From Paratinospora sagittata (taxonomy: Eukaryota; Streptophyta; Magnoliopsida; Ranunculales; Menispermaceae): a DNA stretch of 64,000 nt. The stretch is from NCBI GenBank assembly GCA_035771175.1, contig CM069603.1, positions 27,434,308-27,498,307 of the forward strand, given 5' to 3'. The position numbers were made by a program, and so were the translations under genes. The stretch's first letter is position 1, and the number at the start of each line of letters is the position of its first letter. The notes beneath the pieces were generated by a model. The model searched no databases. It saw only the letters and a list, made by a program, of their open reading frames with translations, and was not told the origin of the DNA. Shown here piece by piece: positions 1 through 12,500 of the stretch.

Positions 1-1133
1 TTTTTAGCAGTCAATGTAGGACGCTAATTGAGCAGTAGCGCCCTCGCCAAATGATTGAGAATCTTATTTGTTTTCGGTTCATATCCTTCACGATACTCAC
101 TCTGTAGCAGAACGCTCACCAACAACTTTACCTTTTTTAAGTCGTATTGCAGTAGCGCCCTCATCCTCTATCAGGACGCTCATGGACCTTATGTCAAAAA
201 CTTGACATTTTTTTGATTTCTGAAAAAGCTAAATTTTTTATCCTTTCCTCTTTCATGTAAGCTTTTTTTTTTATCAGAATCCTTCATCACTTCTGTCCAT
301 ACCATTTTCATAAAAGAATTGAGTCGTTTGACTTGAATTTCAGATTACTCTCTCAAAGGTTTTAAGAATTCAAATTTGGAATTGGCGCTATCTTGAATTA
401 TAAATACATACGTTAAACAAGTGATTTAGAGACTTAGAAAATTTGTTTTTGCACTATTTGAAAGTTAGTCTATTCTTAAATTGTTTTCCAAGTTATGAAC
501 TCTATGATTTTTAAACTTTATCTTTGAATAAGTCGAACTTCATGTTACACCTTTTCAAAGTATCCAAAGAAAGAGAAGTAATACTTTACTCTTCTCAGCC
601 ATTTCTAAACTTCATTATCTTGCTAAGCATTTACTTAGTAAATGTTCAAAGATTCAATTTTAAGTATCTCTAAGATTTTTTTTATATAGGAAATCTCATT
701 TTTTTAGTTGTATTTGTAACTTGAAGTAGTTAGTTAAGTTTCTTGCTTATCGTTAGAGTAAGGATAGTTTAGGTTGACTCACACCCGTAAGCTGAGTGGT
801 TTAGGTTGACTCACACCCATAAGCTAAATAGAATAGGTAGGCTCACACCTGTGAAGTTAAGTGTTGTAAAGGTTGTCTCACACATGTGACTTTGAGAAGT
901 TGTAATAAGTTTGATCCTCACCTGTGAAGATGTATCCTTAGGGGAAGTTTGAGAAATCCTAATAAGGGAGATTAAGTAGTGGTTGTAGGCATATAGTCGA
1001 ACCACTATAAATACTAGTGTACTTTGTTATTTATTTCTTGCACTTTCATTATTCACTTGTAATTTATTTTGAAAGGTAAAACATGCTAATTTGTCCAATT
1101 CACCCCCCTCTTGGACACATTTCTCAGCCAACA
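1..1133 (+). mobile_element. SIRE-like Ty1/copia LTR, 3' part (cut by window start)
   Basis: The segment matches the LTRs at 55.1-57.9 kb and, in reverse, 45.5-47.4 kb. It shares scattered words of the type AGCGCCCTC and AGGACGCT (1-190), a block of roughly 35-bp degenerate tandem repeats built on GTTGACTCACACCCGTAAGC (about 758-930), a TATA box ACTATAAATA (1004-1013) and a terminal CAATTCACCCCCCTCTTGG. Such C-rich ends are typical of SIRE/Maximus LTRs. The true start lies outside the window and the exact end is uncertain (about 1100-1133). The 64-residue ORF on the other strand (811-1005) is only the translation of the tandem repeats. Confidence 0.7.
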
Positions 1134-3155
1134 CGTAATTCCTTGATTTCATGTTTGAAGAACTGCCACAAGTCAATAAATTTGTTTAAGCAATTTGTTG
1201 GCATTTAAGTTCATTATAGTGGTGATAACAAAAGCAAATACAATGAAAAATATCTAAATTATTGATGGAGCAATGTATAGTTGGTTTAATTATTAATTAG
1301 ACAATTAAGAATAATTGATGTCTTTATTGGGATAATCAGACATCTCAGGGGTGGGCCCCACATTGACCAAAAAAAAAATTCATTGCAACTTGGAGGGCAT
1401 AAATTCAAACAAAAAATATCTTCTCCACAAAATCAAGGTAGACTTGCATGCACCAAACCCTTCTCAAACCTTGCAATGGTAAAAACTCCATATGCTAGTT
1501 ACACTCTTTTTATCAAGCTAAAGCAAGTTTATAAACTAAAAGAGTTACATTATGTCTATTTACCATTTGTTAAATTAATTAAACTTAAGGGGACTAGTCA
1601 AGAATAGCTCGAAGTCCTATTTGAATCTTAATGAAATTTTAATTTTAATCGGCTAATCAAGTCCCTTTAAGATATTCAATAAATTGTGTAGAAATATCTA
1701 CTCTAATTATCTGTTTTTAGATATATTAGTCTCATTGATTATATTGACTTACAACATATATAGAGTTTAGTCTTACTCAAAAAAGTATGACACCCCTCTA
1801 TTTTCACACTTAAGTATGAGCTCTATTGCCAATAACTTCAACACTTCATAATAACAATCCTATAGTGCTTTGACAATATCAATATACAATTAGCCTGATG
1901 TTTACAAGATTTTGAATAGGGTTATTATTGAAGTCACAATTTTGCATATTTTTACCCCTATTTTTAGTACTTTTAGGCTAGGAAATAAAATAAAAGAATT
2001 AAAAATTAGAAAAAATAATAAAAATCTCTTTAGATTACATTTTTTAGTTTTTAGGCCATTTTTAGACATTTTAGGCTATTTTAGAAATGCATTTTCAGGA
2101 AATTATATTTTGTCACATTTTTTACTTAGGGTTTATTAAGAATTAGTTTATTGATTTTTTTTGTATTTTTTTAGAGTTGAAAATAATTTTTAAAGGTCCT
2201 GAATATCAATTTTTCCAAAAAAAAGTATTGGACAATTGTTTAAAGTGATTTATTTTTATATAATATATGTTGATGCTTCACTCGGTCTTTTATAAAGTTA
2301 TTTTTCAAGTTGAAGATTAAATCTAATATATCAAATAAAGAATTTTGAAGCCATATGAAATTATTCTCACCTCAGTTGCAGTAAAAAAAAAAGTTCCATA
2401 TTTCGAGATGATCAAGAAATCAAATTTGAAAAAAATGGAAAGATTCTCAGCCAAGATGCTGCCATGATTATGATTTTATCTTTTGAAAATATTTTATACT
2501 TAATTGGGGTTGATCTTATGGAATATTTGGGAAGAATGAAATATTGAATTATATGGAAAAAAAATATAATTGTTTTAAAAATAGATCAATTATATAAAGG
2601 GGCACTAAAACGGTCTCATCTCATGTCTACTTTCATTTTCATTTTACTTTTTCTAGGTTAGATTTATTTTTTCAATAGTTGATTCAAGCCTTGAGTAAAG
2701 TGACATTGCTCAAGGATTTGAAGTTCTGTAAGTTTTCTTCTTTTTATTTTACATTAATGAAGTTATTATTTCTAGTAAATTCTATTTTTTTTGTCTTTCT
2801 TTCATTTACTTCTTGCTATTTATTATTTTATTTTTATTCATTTAATTGCTTTATTTTCATTGGAAGTTTATTTCAATTCCATTTTAGATTTTTTATTTTA
2901 TTTTATTTTATTTTATTTTATCAATTCATATTTAGGATGTTAGAAACCAAACAATCATGTTTTTCTTTTGACTTATTTAGCATATAATATTTTTAATTTA
3001 TTTTCTAAAAAATTCTAAAGTGACTAGTTCAATTCTTGTTAATCGACCTAGTTAAGTGCTACAACTCACCTTGTGTGCTTGCAAGTATTTTTTTTATTTT
3101 TATTTTTATTGATCTATTCAAAAGATCACATCAATTATCCTTATTTTTTAGTAGT
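1134..3155. other. AT-rich intergenic DNA without recognisable gene
   Basis: The stretch is strongly AT-rich, with many A/T runs and a TTTTA microsatellite at about 2891-2921. The small ORFs here are low-complexity (Phe/Leu/Ile-rich) and show no family motif. I see no coding exon, RNA gene or transposon end that I can defend. Confidence 0.6.
2891..2921. repeat. TTTTA microsatellite
   Basis: About six copies of TTTTA in an AT-rich stretch. Confidence 0.85.
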
Positions 3156-3625
3156 GTCAATGGGCTATTTCAAACCGTGAAATCGAACTAAACTGATGCG
3201 TTTGGTTCAATTTAGTTTGGTTTTTAAATGATTTTGGTTTGGGTTAAGTTTAAAAAAGTATAACCCAATTGGTTCAACTTAGATTACAATATCCAATATC
3301 GAAAACTAATCTAACCCAAGCAAAACAACTTCAAAGGTGAAAGTATTAAGATTCTGATTTTTGGATGTTAAAGGCCCTTTTAAAGTGTGTGTAATTTCAT
3401 AAATATTTGCATAATCATCCTATATGATAAAGATTTTTCTAATAAGTTGTTAGATGCACTAGATTTATTTCATCTACACTTAAATAATTGAGTAATTTAA
3501 TTTATTAATACATGTGTAATTAAAAAAATTTAACTAATCAATCTAGACAAAATTAAATTGATTATGTTCCGTTCGGTTCTATTTGCTAAGGTTGATCGGT
3601 TTAGTTTGGATTAACAAAATTCTAA
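3156..3625. mobile_element. MITE of the GGTTCAAACCGTGAAATCGAAC family (copy 1)
   Basis: One end reads GTGTCAATGG followed by TTCAAACCGTGAAATCGAAC, and the interior is rich in TTTGGTTT and CGGTT words. The other end has GTTCGGTTCTATT and TTGATCGGTTTAG. The same terminal words occur at 59.40-59.89 kb. A GTGTCAAT-type end with GGTTCGGTT-rich interior is common in plant hAT-type MITEs. The ends of this copy have decayed, so the boundaries are approximate and no target-site duplication could be read. Confidence 0.5.
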
Positions 3626-4118
3626 GATGATGACTATTGATTTAGATATGGTGAAGGCAGTAGTATTTTCTTGATAATTGAGGCATGGAAAAACTAAGGA
3701 TAATTGTGTTCCGAATCTCCTTAGGAACAACAAATAAAATGATCTTAGGTTCAATGTAATAAATAAAAACCTATATAACAAATATTGCTACAAAGCTAGA
3801 AAAAAGGCCAAATAACATTCCATTATTATAACAAAAGAAATTCTGTTTTTATCGGCTTATCCATCAAGTGGATGATATGTGAGCTTTGTACATACTATAC
3901 CCAATCCACCTCCTTTAACTCAATGAAAGTCTAACTATCCACATCAACTTAGGGGACTCGTGATGAGAACAAATCCACTTGCCAACTTATCTAACCATCA
4001 ATGAGAAAAACAAAACATTAGCTAACCCTTGCAAGCTAATTTAATTGTTTTGAGTGTTTGAACGAGATGTAGTTTATAGATTTTCTAAACAATTTAGCAG
4101 ACCAAATACTTGTAGTCA
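3626..4118. other. Intergenic DNA, nothing recognised
   Basis: AT-rich single-copy-looking sequence between the MITE and the LINE. No ORF of note and no clear repeat was seen. Confidence 0.5.
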
Positions 4119-5964
4119 AACTATAAATCAAATTCTATTTGCACAGAGTGTGTAGAGAAAATTCTGGTAACAGTCATGCAGTTGAATCCATGGTGAGAAC
4201 AAATGAAGCCGCATCTGGCCAGCAGGTGAATTTCAACAAATCATCCCTCGTCTTCAGTTCAAACGTCCGGGAAGAAGTAAGAAGTTGGTTCATTACGAGG
4301 CTCGGTATCCAAAATTGTGCTAAGTATCTTGGTCTCCCGTCTTTGGGACACACAAGTACGGTGCAGATCTTCTACTATCTAAAGGAAAGAATTTGGATGT
4401 CATTTCAATATTGGAACTCTAAGCTATTCTCAATGGGGGTAAAGAAGTTTTTATTGAGGCAGTTGCTCAGGCTCAACCAGTGTTCGCCATGATTCCAAAA
4501 TCATTATGTAGCCAAACGATAAGATCGAGGATCCATTGGAAATCTTTGAGTAACCTATGCAAAGCAAAATCTGTAGGTGGTCTTGGATTCAAGGCATTGG
4601 AGGCTGTTAACAAGGCTCTACTTGCCAAGCAAGGGTGGAGGATAATTTGTAACCCTCTCTCGTTGGTTCCTTTTGGGAGGCGTCAGCTGAGAGAGAGGCA
4701 TCAAAAATTTGATGAAGTGGACATGTTTATAGATCGTTGGGTTCCAAGACCAAATACTTTCAAAATCATATCTCCTCCATCCAATGAATTAGATTGTGCC
4801 GTTGCAAAGTTTATTACACCAGATGCCCAATGGAATATTGAGAGGACCTTTTACTCCCTATTGATGTTGAAGATATCCTAAAGATCCCAATTAGTAGGAG
4901 GGGGCCACCGGATATGTTCAAAGAATGGGCATTATAATGTTAGAATCGGCTACTGGCTACAAGTTACTGAAGAGCTTTCTACTAAAAATTCTTAATAAAG
5001 AAATGTGTTCTAAACTTTGGAACCTATCTCTGCCACCAAAAGCCAACATCTTTGCATGAAGATTGGTCCATAATATATCTTCCCAACTTATGATAACCCG
5101 AAGAAGAGAAATATAATTCATTCAGCCATTTGTGAGGACAGTGAAGCTGAAGTTGAGTTCGGAATCCATGTTGTTGCTAACTGTGGTAAAGCTAGAGAGC
5201 TGTGGAGTCGTATTCGGGTCGAATTGGAAGATACAAATAGCATTAAATTGCTAAAACATGGTGCCATGAAGGAACTAATTCTGATGACATGTTGAGCTAT
5301 CTGGAGTGCTAGGAATAGTTATAGGGCAGGAGAGCTGGCCCAGAACTCTGGGATTATTGCAAGCAAAGCTGCTAATTTTATGTATGAGTACCAACAAGCT
5401 GCCATTATCTATAATGGAATGGAAAGATGCTCACGTGTACAGTGTTGGGTCCCTCCCCCACCAAATAACCTAAAAGCTCAATTTAGATGTAAGTCTTAAC
5501 GGGAATTTGGGACAAGTTGGAGTTGGAGCAGTTATTAGAAACTCTAACGGACATGTCATTGCTGCAGGGCAAAGAAAATTCAGGGTAACTTATCTGTTGT
5601 TGCAGCAGAGTTAATGGCAATTAGAATGGGGTTGTATATCTCGTATGACCTGGCTATTCCCATAAACATCCTTGAAGGAGATTCCATTAATGCTATTGCA
5701 GCCTTAAATGAATAAGCTCATTCACACACCGAGGATGGAGAGACTGCTGAAGATTGCAAGACACTTATGAGTACATGGCCCAACCTCATTACTCAAGCTA
5801 TTATTTCTAGAGATGGAACATGGGGCCAATAGATTAAGCAAGTTTGCTTTGACTTGGTATTATCCTGCTGTTGTAGCTGACATTATCTTTTGAGGATATA
5901 CCTCGATTCTTCTTCTTCTCCGTGAATGAAATTATGTTGTTCCAAAAAAAAAAAAAAAAAAAAA
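4119..5964 (+). mobile_element. 5'-truncated L1-type LINE with RNase H domain and poly(A)
   Basis: Reverse-transcriptase sequence begins just after the position of the YADD box (ILFAQS at about 4130). It continues through EAASGQQVNFNKSSLVFS (about 4205-4258) and a thumb region with AKYLGLPSLG. After a +1 shift it reads KSVGGLGFKALEAVNKALLA (4567-4626), the usual end of plant LINE RT. A C-terminal RNase H follows (about 5480-5710): VGVGAVIRNSNGHVIAAG, then after a shift VAAELMAIRMGLYISYDL and LEGDSINAI. The element ends in 21 A (5944-5964). Frameshifts and stops make it a dead copy. The missing 5' part is usual for LINE insertion. A convincing target-site duplication was not found. Confidence 0.85.
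4139..4881 (+). pseudogene. LINE reverse transcriptase remnant
   Basis: Two overlapping open frames (4139-4492 and 4480-4881) together carry the post-catalytic part of an L1-type reverse transcriptase. The first ends in the SMGVKKFLLRQ segment and the second holds GGLGFKALEAVNKALLAKQG. The frame change near 4480 and a stop at 4881 show decay. The catalytic YADD residues are missing at the 5' truncation point. Confidence 0.8.
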
Positions 5965-6378
5965 TTTGATTCTTCATTTGTCTCGTACATCAGGATATCT
6001 TTTGGTTATGCATCATCAAAAGAAAAACAAGTAAATTAAAGAGTTCTTTGGTGCATCCTTTTCTAACTACAAGTTAAAAAGCTATTGAATGTACTTAAGT
6101 TACAACCCTCTCTTTTACAACAAACTGTACAAAGAATCACAAGCCGATGTGGGAGAAATAAATAATTTTTTTTACTAAATTGGTAGAAGAATTCATTAAG
6201 AACAAGCTACTGATGTGAGCAAGGTTTTGTCAGGAGTACATATATCAAAAAGAAACTCCAGAGAGGAGATTCAATTGCCTGGAGTCTTCAACTCCACATA
6301 GACTATGATTACCTTTACTCTGGCAGCAAGTAATATTTGACACTCTCACTACTTTTTCTAAAGGATAACTGGACCATA
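5965..6378. other. Short intergenic stretch and likely TSR3 3' UTR
   Basis: The part next to 6379 lies directly downstream of the TSR3 stop codon and probably holds its 3' UTR. On the minus strand TAAAGGTAATC and AT-rich stretches follow, but no clear AATAAA signal could be assigned. Nothing else was recognised. Confidence 0.4.
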
Positions 6379-6587
6379 TCACTCACTTTCATCCTCGCTT
6401 TCCTCCAAGTTCAGGCGATTTAAATTCTCTTCAAGTGGAGGAAGTCCATCTTCAGAATCATCATCAGATCCAACTTCTTTGCTCACAGATGCTCCATCAG
6501 TTCCTGCATTACCGGAGAATTTGAACAATGCAATTCTTTTTGGTGTTTTTAGTCTCTTAAGAGCAAAAAACTTTCCAAAGTTCATGG
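6379..6587 (-). CDS. TSR3: TSR3 exon 10 (acidic tail, stop codon)
   Basis: The acceptor CATCTTTAAG|CC is the upstream AG that gives the correct phase (G plus CC, Ala). It encodes [17 protein letters not shown] and an acidic tail ending LEESEDESE. Another acceptor or a small extra exon before it cannot be excluded. Confidence 0.82.
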
Positions 6588-9500
6588 CTTAAAGATGATG
6601 AATGCTCAACTGAAGTCACACACACATCTCAATGTTCCCATTATTCTCAACTTTTTTTTTCTTTTCTTTTCATAGTACAAGTAATTAATTAATAACGACT
6701 GAAAACTGTGCTAAAAGGCCCCAGCCTTGAACCATATTCTCTACTAAAAATCTTTCAACTTTTTTTTTTTGGAAGATAGAAATACATTGTAAAGTAAACC
6801 CAGATACCGTCGGTGGCTAACGCAATAATTGAGGAAGTGTTCCTTATAATGGCTGAAGACATACCTTCAATGTTTGGAGGAGGTTCGGGAATTCTTGAAC
6901 TCTGTGAAAGCCAAGAATTTTGGACTAAGATAATGTCTGAACTGTTGTCACATTCAGAATATGCCTTCAAAAGCTCCCTGGATAGAATTAATAGCCAAAC
7001 ACATATTATGAAAATGCCAACTACTAATTACTCAAATCTCAATATTGGTTTTCGCTGTAATGAGATTCATTTCATTGTTGATAATATTTTAGCGATTGGT
7101 ACCTGTTCAGAGACAAGAATGCATGACCCCATTTAAATTTGCCAAGCAAAAGCTTTGCTGTTTCTTCTTCCCCACTGTCAAAATGTAATAAAGAATGTCA
7201 AGAAGTGCATCAAAATAAATCCAATTGTGATTGAAGAAAAAGACAATACTAAACAAATCAAAGTATTAAACTTAAAGAGTATATTTTAAAATTTTTTGAA
7301 AACAACTCAACATTTACAGACAAAATGTACTAAAGAATGTCTAAGAGTGATTAAAAATTAATCCCGTTGTAATGTGCCGTCTCTTAGCTATCTTTTCCCG
7401 AGCATTCCTTATGCTCATTTTGTATGTACTCCGTTTTATAGTATTAATATATTATTTTGTCTCTTCTCAAAAAAAAAAAAAAAAAATTAATCCCGTTGTA
7501 ATTGAAAAAAGATCTCAAGGCATGGATTGATCTCTTAAATTGGTCCCAAAAAGTCATGAGAACACATTTACAAAGCTAAATATTTCAACCCATTTCAATA
7601 AAGAAGCCAAAAATGGCACAGATGGTCTCACCATATCAATCTGTGGAAAAAGATCTTGATTGATAAGAAATTTGTGGCGACCCCCGGACCACCATCCCCG
7701 CGAGGTCGCGTGCGGAATGCCAAGGCGGGGGGCCCGGCATAGGTATCCACAACCACCCCACATCATCCTTTGGGATGATCGGGACCCTACAAGCCTCAAG
7801 ACACTCACAAAGAGTCATCACAATGAACCTGATAGACACTTGTGCAATTCTACAATCCACAACAACTCATCCATAGACAATAATACACAGGTAAATAAAA
7901 CTCCCACATAAAAGGGAAATATCATCCCATTCTATACTCATATGATGTCCAAGTCCAAAGTCCACAAAACATACCAAGTCATGAATATACAAACCCAAAA
8001 ATTTAACCCTAGGAGTTGAGGCAGAGTGTACTTCAGGAGTCTCATAGATCTCAGTATGCTATTCATTCAAGCGCGACCAAGATGGACCAGGACATGAAAA
8101 GGGTATATTGGTGGCCTGATATGAAGAAAGAAATAGCCCAGTACATTCAGAGATGTGATATTTGTCAGAGGGTTAAGGCTAAGCATCAGAGGCTTGGAGG
8201 ACAGTTGCAACTACTTGCCATCCCCGAGTGGACATGGGAACATATTACGATGGACTTTGTTGTAGGACTATCGAATTCCCCGAGAAGACATGATGCTATC
8301 TGGGTTATAGTAGACCGCCTAACGAAGTCTACTCATTTTCTTCCGATGAACACTAGGGATTCAGTGGACAAGCTTAGTAGATTGTATGTACATGAGATAG
8401 TTAGATTGCATGGAGTGCCAATATTGATAATGTCAGATAGAGATCTGAGGTTCACCTCGACATTCTGGCAGGGCTTGCAGAGGCAGCTTGGCACTAGACT
8501 GAGTCTCAATACCGCCTTTCATCCTCAGACTAACGGCCGGTCAGAGAGGTCGATTTTGATTTTAGAAGATATGCTCCGAGCTTGTGTCCTAGAGTCTGGT
8601 GGGAGTTGGGAAGATTATGTACATTTGTGTGAGTTTGCGTACAACAACAATTATCAGTCCAGTATAGGTATGGCTCCTTTTGAGGCCTTGTATGGCAGGC
8701 CATGTAGATCTCCGGTGTGTTGGGCGGAGATAGGAGATACCTCATTAATGGGACCAGTATTTGTACGAGAGCACACAAAAAATCAAGCAGAATTTGAAAC
8801 TTGCCTAGGACAAATAGAAGAGCTATGCCGATAATAGGCGAAGGGCCATAGAGTTTGAAGTGGGAGATCATTTTTTGTTGAAAGTCTCTCCACAGAAGAG
8901 CCAAACTAGATTTGGGATCAAAGGGAGGCTTGCTCCGAGATTTATTGGGTCATTCGAGATCCTGAAGCGAGTGGGCCCAATCGCATACTAGTTAACCTTG
9001 CCACCTCAGTTAGCGGCAGTACACAATGTCTTTCACGTATCAATGCTGAGGAAGTACTTCCGCAATCCTACTCGTGTCCTAGATTGGAGGCATGTGGACT
9101 TGTGGCAGGATGGTACATATGATGAGAAACCAGTCATGATCCTTGACAGGAAAGTTCAGAAGCTTTGCAACCGAGAAATTCCTATGGTCAATGTGAAATG
9201 GCAGTTTCATGACTAGGAGTAATATACTTGGGAGCGCGAGGACTATATGCAAGAGCACTTTGCCGAATTCACGGGCTCAGGTAACTTCTTAACCTTAGTC
9301 TTCGTGGGCGAAATTCCTTTTAAGGTGGGTGAGATGCGACGCCCCAAATTTCCTCCACGTAGCCCATGTTCAATTTATATAAGTGCCCGACTCTACGTGC
9401 CCGTAAATTATTATTAGCATTTCTATTATTGTCAATAATATCATCACCACTATTATTATAATAGATGGCTTGTTGGAGAAGCCACATTTAAGTAACTTGT

Positions 9501-12500
9501 TGAGCAAGTTATGGCATGATTTGTGACATCTTGGGAAGACCAAAACTAAATGCTTTCATTTAATACCCAATTAATGTATAAGAATAACCAATGGGTAAAA
9601 GAATTATATTTGAATTGAGTGGATGAGAAAAAGGGTGATATTTGAACATGTGGTGTAGAGCTGTGTTGGATTGATAAGTAACACATGGGAGCATGTGAAT
9701 TCAATGTTAAAATATGTCCCAAACCCACTCTCTCTCTCTCCAGCCACGTTTTTGACAAAAAAAAGAAGAGAAAGAAAAAGAAGAGAGAAAAAGAAGAGAA
9801 GAAGAGAAAGGAAGAAGAAGAAAAGTTGGGGTTTGGGTGATTTGTGCTCCAAACCTTGAATATAAGGTATGTTTCTTCCAGAGAAATCTTTTTAATGTTG
9901 ATTTCTAGCTTTCTAATGGTGTAAAATACACCATGGGTTTTCAGATTTGGGAGAACCCAACCTAGGGTTTTGATTTCTAGAACTTGAAATGGCTCATTAA
10001 TGGTGATTTTGGACGTCCCTAACCTAAATCTACACCCAATGCACATTTTAGCAAGCTTTTCTCCGTGTTTTGGAGAAGTGTGAAGCTAGGGTTTCCATAG
10101 AAACCTTATGAACCAAGGAGCATGTTCGATTTTATGAACCCTAGAGTGATATGGAACTAATTGGTGGTGATTTCCCTAATTTCTAGTATGAAATTAATCA
10201 TGTTCCATTGTAAATACCCTAACCTAGATTATGGACCTAGGCTTAATTAGTTTATGTGCATGTCAACTATGCTGATTAAATGAGCATGTTGGGTTGATCC
10301 TTGATGTCAATTTGTGTTTCCTCATAATATAACCCAAAGTTTAGTTCAAATTTGCACCATGTCCAATTGTAGAGATTTTTTCAATTTGGAGAAAATGATG
10401 TAATTGACTTGGAATTGGTTAATCGTGGTATGATATGTCCAATTGGACATAAAGCGCGTTAATTCATGTTGTAATTGGCCCATGAAGACCCCAAAGTGAC
10501 CTAATGACCTATCAGTGGAAGTTCCCAAAATTTGGGGCTTTTTGTATTTATGATCTCTAAATATGAAATTGAGTTGATTTGTATCTAATTGGGTATAAAT
10601 TAGGTTGTTCATGTTCTAAATTGACCCATGTTGGCCATGTTATGGGTTAGGCCTATTTGTTGAATTGACCCCATGATAGAGCATAATTAATGTTATGGCT
10701 TGAATGTTGATAATTATAGTAAATTGAATGGGTTATGATCAAATTAATGTGGATTGGGTTGATTGGTATAGTAATTGGCCTATATTTTGGCCTAGGCCTA
10801 GATGATGAATTGGTATCATGGGTAGGCATAATTGATGCCTATTAGTTAAATGCTCCTAATTATGGTTGATTGTATGCATTATGGTTGGAAATTAGACATG
10901 GGAGGCCTATGGTATAAGAATTGAATTTTATGTTGGGATGTAATGGTGTATGGACCTACTGTCTATACATGGGAAATTGACTTATTATGAAATTCATGGA
11001 GGCCTAGACCTAAGTATTGACCCAAGTTATGTGTTTTGGACTTAAATGATACTTATGTAACCTAGCAATTATGAAATTATTTGGTGTTATGGGATGTGGA
11101 ATTAAGAAATCATGATTGATATTGGGGCATTGGATAGTATATGAACTATGTTGGGACCAACATGCGTGATGTGTGTTGTGTATATGATGGGTGTTCATAG
11201 ATTGATGTTATGAGAATGAATGTGTATTACATGATCTTACTTGGATTTGTGGTTGGTATTGGAATTGGAATCTGTGTGTGGAATAGAATGCTCCCGTTGG
11301 CTTGGTTGTGAGTAGAATTCTTTATGATTAATCTCTTATGTCATCATACTTTTATATGTGTATGTTGGATGCATGAATGTGTTTTAAATAAACATTGCAT
11401 GGTATGTAAACCTTATGGGCTTGTATGTCTTGCTTAACTAGGCGTGTAACATGCTAGTAGGGGACTTAACTTGCCATAGGTGGGTTTTGGGATAATTGGA
11501 GAAGAAAGACATGATGAAATAGGCACGTTCAAGTAACTCCATTGATGTGACAAAACAGGGAGGACAGCACGATGAAATAGGCGTAGACTTCTAACCCCGA
11601 GGAACATAAATTGGGGAAGAACAGCACGATGAAATAGGCGTGGATTACTAACCCCAATGAACATGAGAACGGATCCAAAATGATAGGCTTTTCTTTGCAT
11701 TGAAATAATATGATGAATGCTTGATATATATTTGTTATAAGCTTTATTCATCTATTAGCATTTACATGCATACATGTATTTTATTGGTGAGTATTTGATG
11801 CATTATAACATAACATACATGCATTTTTATTTTTTATTTTATTTTACAGGCACGTAGAGTCAGGCACTTATATAAATGGAACATGGGCTACGCGGAAGAA
11901 ATTTGGGGCGTCACAGAATTGGTCAGGAAAAGTCATGAAAATAACAATTACTAAGCTAAATGTTTCAACCCAGTTCAATAAAGAAGATGCCAAAAAATGA
12001 CACTTATGGTTTCACCATATGGAGCTTTCTGTAATATTCTACTAGCATACTCATTGTCAGGTAACGACCAAAAGCATCAAAATTACAATAATTTTTTCTA
12101 TACTCGACACCAGCATAAAGATACCCAAACATGATAAAAATAAAAAATAAAAAAAAGTAAATAAAAATGTTACCATATTATTAAAGCTGCTGATAGTGCT
12201 TCCACGCAAGATAGCTCACATGGTCGACCATAATTTACAGGATTTGCAGCCACCAGCCATGGTACTGCAGTTCAAAGTCACTCATCAACCATGTATTGCT
12301 TATAGAAAATAGCGCAAGCAAGGGCAACAGATAAAATTTCATTCACGTTCAAAAGCATTAGAATGCATAATAGTCAGAAAAGCATCAACAACTTAGCCAA
12401 TACTTATCAGGGGGCAGTTCAGCTGTTATTATCATTAAACAGGGTACAAAATCAACAACTCAGGAGCTGCATTTCATCCAGATCAAAAGGTTATGATATG

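Noticed and set aside
2679..2987. 102-codon ORF rich in Phe, Leu and Ile
   Set aside because: It comes from T-rich low-complexity DNA including a TTTTA repeat and has no protein-family motif.
6813..7136. 107-codon plus-strand ORF
   Set aside because: It is antisense to TSR3 exons 8 and 9. The minus strand has the conserved protein and the splice sites.
7554..7911. Overlapping ORFs on both strands in GC-rich DNA
   Set aside because: They coincide with an LTR fragment starting TGTGGCGACCCC. They are open only because of base composition and match no protein.
9546..10046. 166-codon minus-strand ORF
   Set aside because: It lies wholly inside the 9335-11915 LTR and contains a long Ser/Phe/Leu run from a purine-rich tract.
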